DNA from: an uncultured Pseudomonadales bacterium
GTDB lineage: Bacteria; Pseudomonadota; Gammaproteobacteria; Pseudomonadales; Cellvibrionaceae
Assembly: GCA_947489425.1 (NCBI GenBank)
Contig: CANLDL010000002.1
Span: 372,001 to 436,000 of the forward strand
Length of the DNA stretch: 64,000 nt
Direction of reading: 5' to 3'
A program made the position numbers and the translations under genes. Below are positions 58,669 to 64,000 of this stretch, piece after piece. Position 1 is the first letter of the stretch. Every line of letters begins with the position of its first letter. The notes under the pieces were generated by a model, which was not told the DNA's origin, made no database searches, and saw only the letters and a list, made by a program, of their open reading frames with translations.

Positions 58669-60918
58669 ATGGCCAAAGACGGACTCGCTAAAGCACCTGA
58701 TTTATTTCGCTACCCCAAATACTGGGCTGAGTGCTTTGGTGCAGCTCCCTACTTACCCATGAGCCGCGCTGAGATGGACGAGCTTGGCTGGGATAGCTGC
58801 GATATTATTATCGTGACCGGCGATGCCTATGTTGACCATCCAAGCTTTGGTATGGCAGTTATGGGCCGCTTTTTGGAGTCGCAAGGGTTTCGAGTAGGCA
58901 TTATTGCCCAGCCCGACTGGACAAGTGCAGAGCCTTTTAAAGCGCTTGGCAAACCGAATCTTTTCTTTGGCGTTACTGCCGGTAATATGGATTCGATGAT
59001 CAACAAATATACTGCTGATCTCAAAGTGCGTAATGATGACGCCTATACTGCCGACGCAGAGCCTAATAGGCGCCCCGACCGTGCTGTCACGGTGTATAGT
59101 CAACGCTGCAAAGAGGCTTACTCTAAAATCCCTGTGGTGATAGGCGGCATCGAGGCAAGCCTTAGGCGCATCGCCCAATATGACTACTGGAGCGACGAGG
59201 TACGCCGCTCGGTACTTGTAGACTCTACAGCTGATATTCTTTTGTACGGCAATGCCGAACGCGCTATTGCAGAGGTTGCCCATCAACTCGCTCACGGCCG
59301 CAATATTGATGAACTACTAACCATTCGTGGGACTACCATAATAAGGCAAGCACCCCCTAGTGGTTGGGCAGAAATCGACTCCACACGTATCGATTGGCCC
59401 GGTGATGTCAGCCAATTATCGGAAGCCTATACCAACCCCTACGAGTATGATCAATCTCCCAGTAACTGCGACATAAAAGACACTGAAACCAAACTTGGCC
59501 TAGATAAAGACCCAAACAAAAAAAGTACTGAAGAGAAAAGTCCAGAAGCCGAATTTGAACCGATTCGCATTATCCCTATGCCATTACAACGCAGGGGCGA
59601 ACTTAAAGATGTATTGGACGAAGATAAAACCTATATTCGTCTACCATCTTTTGAGAAAGTCCGTAACGACTCGGCACTTTATGCCCACGCCTCGCGCGTA
59701 TTGCACCAAGAAGCCAACCCGCATAATGCAAGGCCACTGGCCCAAAAACACGGCAATAAAGAAATTTGGGTAAACCCACCACCGATCCCCTTAAAAACCG
59801 AAGAAATGGACGGCGTATTTGACCTACCTTATCAGCGCAGGCCACACCCCTCTTATGGTGACGCAAATATTCCTGCCTACGAGATGATTAAAACGTCGGT
59901 TAATATCATGCGTGGTTGTTTTGGTGGTTGCACCTTTTGCTCCATTACCGAGCATGAAGGCCGTATTATTCAAAGTCGCTCAGAGGAATCTGTACTTAAC
60001 GAGATTGAAAAAATTCGCGATCAAGTCCCCGACTTTAAAGGTACAATCTCTGACCTTGGCGGCCCCACGGCCAATATGTATTTTTTAAACTGTAAAGATG
60101 ATCGTATACAAGCAAATTGTAGGCGGCTCTCCTGTGTATACCCAACCATCTGCAAAAACCTCAATACCGACCACAGTCGCACAACTAATCTTTATAGACG
60201 TGCACGGAAAATATCGGGTATTAAACGCATTGCCATTGCATCGGGCCTACGTTACGACCTTGCAGTAGAAGACCCAGAATATGTTAAAGAATTAGTCACA
60301 CATCACGTTGGCGGCTACTTAAAAATAGCACCCGAACATACAGAAAAAAGCACGCTGTCGATGATGATGAAACCCGGCATGGGAACTTATGATAAATTCA
60401 AAGACATGTTTGAAAAATACTCAAAGGAAGCCGGCAAAAAACAATACTTAATCCCCTATTTTATTGCAGCGCATCCAGGTACCGACAATACAGAGATGCT
60501 AAACCTTGCTCTGTGGCTAAAGAAAAACAAATTCCGCGTTGATCAAGTACAAACTTTTTACCCCTCGCCTATGGCACTGGCTACCGCCATGTACCACAGC
60601 AAGCGTAACCCTCTCAAAAAGCTGAGCTACAAAAGCAAAAAATTATTTGTGGCAACAAAAATTGACCAGCGCCGTTTGCAAAAAGCCTACCTGCGCTACC
60701 ACGACCCCAAAAACTGGGCGCACCTTCGCGAGTCGCTCATTAAGATGAACCGTGCTGATTTGATTGGTAATGGACCAGAGCATTTGATCCCAACCGACGA
60801 TAAGCAAGGCCAAAGGTCAAATAAAGGGCAATACAATAAAGCTCGTGGTGGACAGTGGGATAATCGAAAAAACAGCAGCAAAAAGAATAGCAAGAGAAGT
60901 AATACTAAGCGCCGATAA
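58669..60918 (+). CDS. ygiQ: YgiQ family radical SAM protein
   Basis: 749 aa. The N-terminal domain (about 40-400) begins ARSP-like as [22 protein letters not shown]. The radical SAM cluster motif is [17 protein letters not shown] (CxxxCxxC). A C-terminal DUF3362 region is followed by a Lys/Arg/Asn-rich tail (last about 40 residues) that may bind nucleic acid. The family is conserved but its substrate is not known. An Asp/Lys-rich insert (about 265-290) is species-specific. Confidence 0.92.
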   Translation: MAKDGLAKAPDLFRYPKYWAECFGAAPYLPMSRAEMDELGWDSCDIIIVTGDAYVDHPSFGMAVMGRFLESQGFRVGIIAQPDWTSAEPFKALGKPNLFFGVTAGNMDSMINKYTADLKVRNDDAYTADAEPNRRPDRAVTVYSQRCKEAYSKIPVVIGGIEASLRRIAQYDYWSDEVRRSVLVDSTADILLYGNAERAIAEVAHQLAHGRNIDELLTIRGTTIIRQAPPSGWAEIDSTRIDWPGDVSQLSEAYTNPYEYDQSPSNCDIKDTETKLGLDKDPNKKSTEEKSPEAEFEPIRIIPMPLQRRGELKDVLDEDKTYIRLPSFEKVRNDSALYAHASRVLHQEANPHNARPLAQKHGNKEIWVNPPPIPLKTEEMDGVFDLPYQRRPHPSYGDANIPAYEMIKTSVNIMRGCFGGCTFCSITEHEGRIIQSRSEESVLNEIEKIRDQVPDFKGTISDLGGPTANMYFLNCKDDRIQANCRRLSCVYPTICKNLNTDHSRTTNLYRRARKISGIKRIAIASGLRYDLAVEDPEYVKELVTHHVGGYLKIAPEHTEKSTLSMMMKPGMGTYDKFKDMFEKYSKEAGKKQYLIPYFIAAHPGTDNTEMLNLALWLKKNKFRVDQVQTFYPSPMALATAMYHSKRNPLKKLSYKSKKLFVATKIDQRRLQKAYLRYHDPKNWAHLRESLIKMNRADLIGNGPEHLIPTDDKQGQRSNKGQYNKARGGQWDNRKNSSKKNSKRSNTKRR

Positions 60919-61410
60919 AAATATTTGCAAGCATTAAAAAGCAAGTCGAATTAATCGGCATTTTTATTAAAAATATACTTGACCAAGCACAAGCAAAAGA
61001 CGTAATCTTATATCAAGCATTAAGAATATTTTAACTCTTTACTTGACCTTTTATTTAAAAGAGGAAAGGCTGTATCTTGGCGCTAACAAGTAGACTAGCA
61101 AACCTAGCTATCGTTACGATTTATTTTTTTCTAAAAAAAGGAAGAAATAAATAATGCCCGGCAGCCTTCATCTAAAACATCCCCCTAACCGGTTTACTGC
61201 ATCACTACTATTTTATTTCTTTGCCTTTTTACATTTAACTAAGCTCTTAAATTATTTCGTAGCAATTTCACTTACACCTCTATTGAGACTTTGCATTAGA
61301 TTACAGATCAACTGCAATACGACCTTACACCTGCTTACCCTATTAATTAATTTCTTTTACTCCCAACGCATCTATTTATTATCTATCTATTTACCATCGA
61401 GGATAACCCT
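60919..61410. other. 492-bp intergenic region before phoH
   Basis: AT-rich first half, then pyrimidine-rich. CTTTTATTTAAAAG at 61048-61061 is a perfect short palindrome just after TTGACC (61043-61048), suggesting a promoter, but no -10 fits at 16-19 bp. An open frame at 61154-61432 is discussed among rejected items. Confidence 0.4.
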
Positions 61411-62796
61411 ATGGAAAAAATTTATGTACTAGATACCAATGTACTACTACACGATCCAATGGCTATTCACTCATTTGCAGAACATCGCGTTGTTATACCC
61501 ATGACCGTGTTAGAAGAACTCGATATTATCAAAGACAGAAAAGATAAAGATGTAAGTAGAGAGGCGAGAATAGCGATTAACAATATCGACAAGATTGTCG
61601 ACAGTGCCAGCCCCAAAGAAATACAAAAAGGCATAAAAATACACAACGAATTATTACAGCAAGCGAAGGGCACCTTGTCTGTCTTTCAGGATCAAAAAAT
61701 TCAGGGAGACGAAAACATTCCTTACCTGAACTCCACACAACAACACGCCAACGATAACCGAATAATCAATGTTGCTTTAAACCTGCAAAATGCAAATACC
61801 GATGCCTTTGTTTGCCTTGTAACTAAAGACATTAACATGCGCCTAAAGGCAAAAGGGTCTGGATTAGAGCAAGTTGAAGACTATCGCAACGACAAAGTTA
61901 TTGATGACGTCGATCTATTATCGAAGGGCTATGAATTCTTTGAAGATGGCTTTTGGAATGGCATTAAAAATGTTCGCACAGAAAGACAAGGAACAAAAAC
62001 TATTCATATAGTCAGCAAGAACAACTTTGAACAAGCCTACCCCAAAATGTTTATACTAGACGATACCGACTTTGTTGGTTTTGTTTTAAAAATTGATAAA
62101 GAAAATGTCCACATACTCGACCTTAATAGACATACACTACTAAACAAAAAGTACTGGGGCATACAGCCTCGCAATATAGAACAAGCCATGAGCTTATTTG
62201 TTCTCGACAATAGCGACATAGATATGACAGTTATGACAGGGCCTGCCGGCTCTGGTAAAACACTACTTGCGCTCGCCTATGGCTTGCATGCCATTATCGA
62301 GGAAAAGCGCTTTAGCAAATTAATTGTTGCAAGAAATACCCCACCAATTGCCGAGGACATTGGCTTTTTACCCGGAACAGAAGAGGAGAAAATGGCTCCG
62401 TGGCTTGCAGCCTTCGATGACAACCTTGAGACCTTACATAATGGCGATGAACACAGTGTCAGTAGCATTAGTTACGTTAAAGAAAAAGCCAACATCCAAT
62501 TTAAATCGCTTAATTTTATGCGCGGGCGCTCCTTTAACAATGCCTATATTATTATCGACGAAAGCCAAGGATTGACGCAATTTCAACTAAAATCAATTAT
62601 TACGCGCGTCGGCACTAACTCCAAGATTGTGGTATTGGGCAACCTAGCACAGATAGATAATAAATATATTACACCACTCACATCTGGCTTAACTTATTTG
62701 GTAGAGAAGAGCAAACCTTATCAGCACGCAGGCATCATGCATATTAATGGCATCGAGCGTAGTCGCTTAGCAGAGTTTGCAGAAGAAAACCTATAA
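61411..62796 (+). CDS. PIN-PhoH fusion protein (PhoH2 type)
   Basis: 461 aa. The N-terminal PIN nuclease domain (about 1-150) starts YVLDTNVLLHDPMAI with the first acidic ligand, then VIPMTVLEELDIIKDRKDKD, and a later VCLVTKDINMRLKA. The C-terminal PhoH ATPase has Walker A MTGPAGSGKTLLALAYG, Walker B AYIIIDESQGLT and GTEEEKMAPWLAAFDDNL. Proteins of this type in mycobacteria are RNA helicase/RNases. GAGG lies eight bases before the ATG. Its end overlaps the exonuclease frame by about 20 bp. Confidence 0.93.
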   Translation: MEKIYVLDTNVLLHDPMAIHSFAEHRVVIPMTVLEELDIIKDRKDKDVSREARIAINNIDKIVDSASPKEIQKGIKIHNELLQQAKGTLSVFQDQKIQGDENIPYLNSTQQHANDNRIINVALNLQNANTDAFVCLVTKDINMRLKAKGSGLEQVEDYRNDKVIDDVDLLSKGYEFFEDGFWNGIKNVRTERQGTKTIHIVSKNNFEQAYPKMFILDDTDFVGFVLKIDKENVHILDLNRHTLLNKKYWGIQPRNIEQAMSLFVLDNSDIDMTVMTGPAGSGKTLLALAYGLHAIIEEKRFSKLIVARNTPPIAEDIGFLPGTEEEKMAPWLAAFDDNLETLHNGDEHSVSSISYVKEKANIQFKSLNFMRGRSFNNAYIIIDESQGLTQFQLKSIITRVGTNSKIVVLGNLAQIDNKYITPLTSGLTYLVEKSKPYQHAGIMHINGIERSRLAEFAEENL

Positions 62797-63331
62797 TACA
62801 GAGACCAATTTCGATGACATTTTTGCTAACACCGTGAATAGCCTTAAAATAAACACCTTAGATATTGAAGCCTCCGGTATACACCCAGAGAGTTACCCTA
62901 TTGAGATTGGTATCGTATTAAAAAACGGAGAGTCTTGGTGCAGCCTTATAAAACCCGATAACAGTTGGCAACACTGGGATAAAAGCGCTGAAAAAATTCA
63001 TGGCATCAGTAGGAGTGACCTACAACAATACGGCAAACCTATTAGCGAAGTTACGCAACACCTTAATCAGCTATTAAACCGAGGGACTGTTTATTGTGAC
63101 TGCTGGAGCTTAGACAGCCCCTGGCTGCTTAAATTATTCCATCAAGCAAAGGCTTATCAAGATTTTAAATTACTGGACATCATGTACGTAGTTAATGAAG
63201 AACAATACGAGAATTTAAACCAGAAGAAACCTCAGATAGCTCAAAAATTAAAACTCGATCGTCACCGTGCCAGTAACGATGCGCGCATTCTTCAGCTAGC
63301 TTACGAAGAGGTTAAATCTATTTCTCAATAA
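62777..63331 (+). CDS. DEDDh 3'-5' exonuclease-like protein
   Basis: 184 aa with the RNase T/DnaQ fold. ExoI: NTLDIEASGIHPESYPIEIG (DxE); the segment EKIHGISRSDL; ExoII around YCDCWSLDSPWLL; ExoIII: HRASNDARIL (HxAxxDA). The first possible start is TTG at 62777, inside the end of phoH; the first in-frame alternative is GTG at 62834, only a few residues before the ExoI strand. Neither has a good ribosome site. It may trim RNA ends left by the upstream PIN-PhoH protein; this is inference from overlap. Confidence 0.82.
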   Translation: MQKKTYNTETNFDDIFANTVNSLKINTLDIEASGIHPESYPIEIGIVLKNGESWCSLIKPDNSWQHWDKSAEKIHGISRSDLQQYGKPISEVTQHLNQLLNRGTVYCDCWSLDSPWLLKLFHQAKAYQDFKLLDIMYVVNEEQYENLNQKKPQIAQKLKLDRHRASNDARILQLAYEEVKSISQ

Positions 63332-63335
63332 CATA

Positions 63336-63953
63336 TTACTCGTCAACACTCGAATCATTATCCTTAGAGTTTTCATCAACCTGCTCACGCAAGGTTTTTA
63401 ATAGTGCGCTCTGGCGCTGTACAATATGCTGTATCAAATGCTCTCTATCAGTGTCGTCCATATCAGTAAATTCAGCACGTAAATAATATTCTTCACCTAG
63501 CTCATTGCAATCGACAACACAGCCAATCACATTAAGCCTTGTATCAGAAGGCTCTAAACGCATCATTAGTTTTAATCGCTGACCAGTCTTTAACATCTCA
63601 CCAATAGGAAACGCGATACCACAGGCACTCACACTGGCAGATTCTACCCGCTGTAATTTTTTCTGAATAATAACATTATCAAGCTCAAGCAAATTTAATA
63701 AGGTGTCTAATTTGTCATTGATAGCGGTAATTGCTTTTGCTGCAATAGGTGAACTTTCGCCAAGCTCAGAGAGGGTGTGGCTAATATCTTCATTATGCTG
63801 TTGAATTACAGCAACCGCATCGATCATCACCTCATTATGCTCAACCTCAAGAGACTCAAGCGTCGCCTCTTCATCAATAACTTCATAGGCAACATGTATC
63901 GCATCGGTAATCCGAAAAAATCGCCGGCGGTTTTTTGCTTTGTCATCACTCAT
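63336..63953 (-). CDS. PilZ-like c-di-GMP-binding protein
   Basis: 205 aa. N-terminus KNRRRFFRITDAIHVAYEV carries the Arg-rich PilZ motif (RxxxR type). ESASVSACGIAFPIGEMLKTGQ resembles the D/NxSxxG strand with S-x-CG in place of DxSxxG. Between them lies a long helical insert (about 40-115). The departures from the consensus make c-di-GMP binding uncertain. The start overlaps the stop of an upstream gene (TAATG). Convergent with the exonuclease, 4 bp apart. Confidence 0.72.
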   Translation of the reverse strand: MSDDKAKNRRRFFRITDAIHVAYEVIDEEATLESLEVEHNEVMIDAVAVIQQHNEDISHTLSELGESSPIAAKAITAINDKLDTLLNLLELDNVIIQKKLQRVESASVSACGIAFPIGEMLKTGQRLKLMMRLEPSDTRLNVIGCVVDCNELGEEYYLRAEFTDMDDTDREHLIQHIVQRQSALLKTLREQVDENSKDNDSSVDE

Positions 63954-64000
63954 TAAAATACTTCTTCTGGTCTAAGGTTAAATAAATAATCAGGCTCTAA
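63953..64000 (-). CDS. C-terminal end of a gene leaving the window
   Basis: On the minus strand the last 48 bases read LEPDYLFNLRPEEVF and then a TAA stop that overlaps the ATG of the PilZ-like gene (TAATG). The one-base overlap is the same coupling seen at psd. Too short to identify. Confidence 0.4.
   Translation of the reverse strand, partial: LEPDYLFNLRPEEVF

Noticed and set aside
61043..61077. TTGACC plus a palindrome resembling a MerR-type promoter
   Set aside because: The distance to the nearest -10-like sequence is about 23 bp, not 19-20, and no MerR gene is nearby.
61154..61432. 92-codon frame upstream of and overlapping phoH, positioned like the small antitoxin-type gene before mycobacterial phoH2
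   Set aside because: The predicted protein is a Leu/Tyr/Phe-rich translation of a pyrimidine-rich leader with no domain-like composition. The AAGGAAG before it is too far from the ATG, and phoH has its own good ribosome site. Conservation of the frame in relatives would change this view.
1..64000. CRISPR arrays, tRNA or rRNA genes, prophage and transposase genes
   Set aside because: No regularly spaced repeats, no cloverleaf-like sequence in the spacers and no transposase, integrase or phage protein were found.

Overview
The window reads as a chromosomal segment of a marine-type gammaproteobacterium. It has moderate to low GC, dense core genes and no rRNA, tRNA, transposase, prophage or CRISPR array. 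The block rpe-gph-trpE-trpG-trpD-trpC-crp/vfr-osmC-coq7 and the blocks dusB-fis-purH-purD, orn-rsgA and ubiE-ubiJ-ubiB resemble the gene order of Pseudomonas and its relatives. The CRP is closer to Pseudomonas Vfr than to the enteric protein. An affiliation near the Cellvibrionales/Spongiibacteraceae or a related order is inference; no marker-gene comparison was possible.

Layout. 1-8.2 kb: an unrecognised exported protein, dsbD, aroQ-accB-accC, prmA and a zinc-ribbon/DUF3426 membrane protein. 8.3-13.4 kb: dusB-fis (ATGA overlap, strong terminator), purH, purD, coq7. 13.5-21.7 kb: a lipoprotein, an OsmC-like protein, the CRP/Vfr gene, and on the minus strand rpe-gph-trpE-trpG-trpD-trpC with an attenuator-like leader before trpE. 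21.8-29.5 kb: a DUF3530 protein, a purine phosphoribosyltransferase and an anaerobiosis block (ompW, hemN, anr/fnr). A perfect FNR/ANR box follows, pointing at a 49-residue membrane protein and a SpoIIAA-like protein, then queG and a PaiB-like protein. 29.6-31.6 kb: upp-uraA. 31.7-38.8 kb: a signalling region with an MCP, a porin-like barrel, a duplicated periplasmic protein, an orphan histidine kinase, a small secreted protein and a PAS-GGDEF cyclase. 38.9-46.9 kb: orn, rsgA, a DUF2059 protein, a DegV protein, an HDOD protein, and psd followed by a short GspF/PilC-like protein and a type IV pilin. 47-54.9 kb: a TetR/DUF1348 pair with two operators, ubiE-ubiJ-ubiB, a DUF488 protein, nfeD with an SPFH protein, a lipoprotein and an Smr protein. 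55-64 kb: acs, panC-panD, a YgiQ radical SAM protein, a PIN-PhoH protein overlapping a DEDDh exonuclease, a PilZ-like protein and the tail of a gene leaving the window.

Functional themes are tryptophan, purine, fatty-acid, pantothenate and ubiquinone synthesis, an ANR-controlled low-oxygen response, and envelope signalling. The least ordinary parts are the trpE leader, the ANR-box small-protein unit, the porin/periplasmic/kinase cassette, the GspF-like plus pilin pair behind psd, and the PhoH-exonuclease pair.
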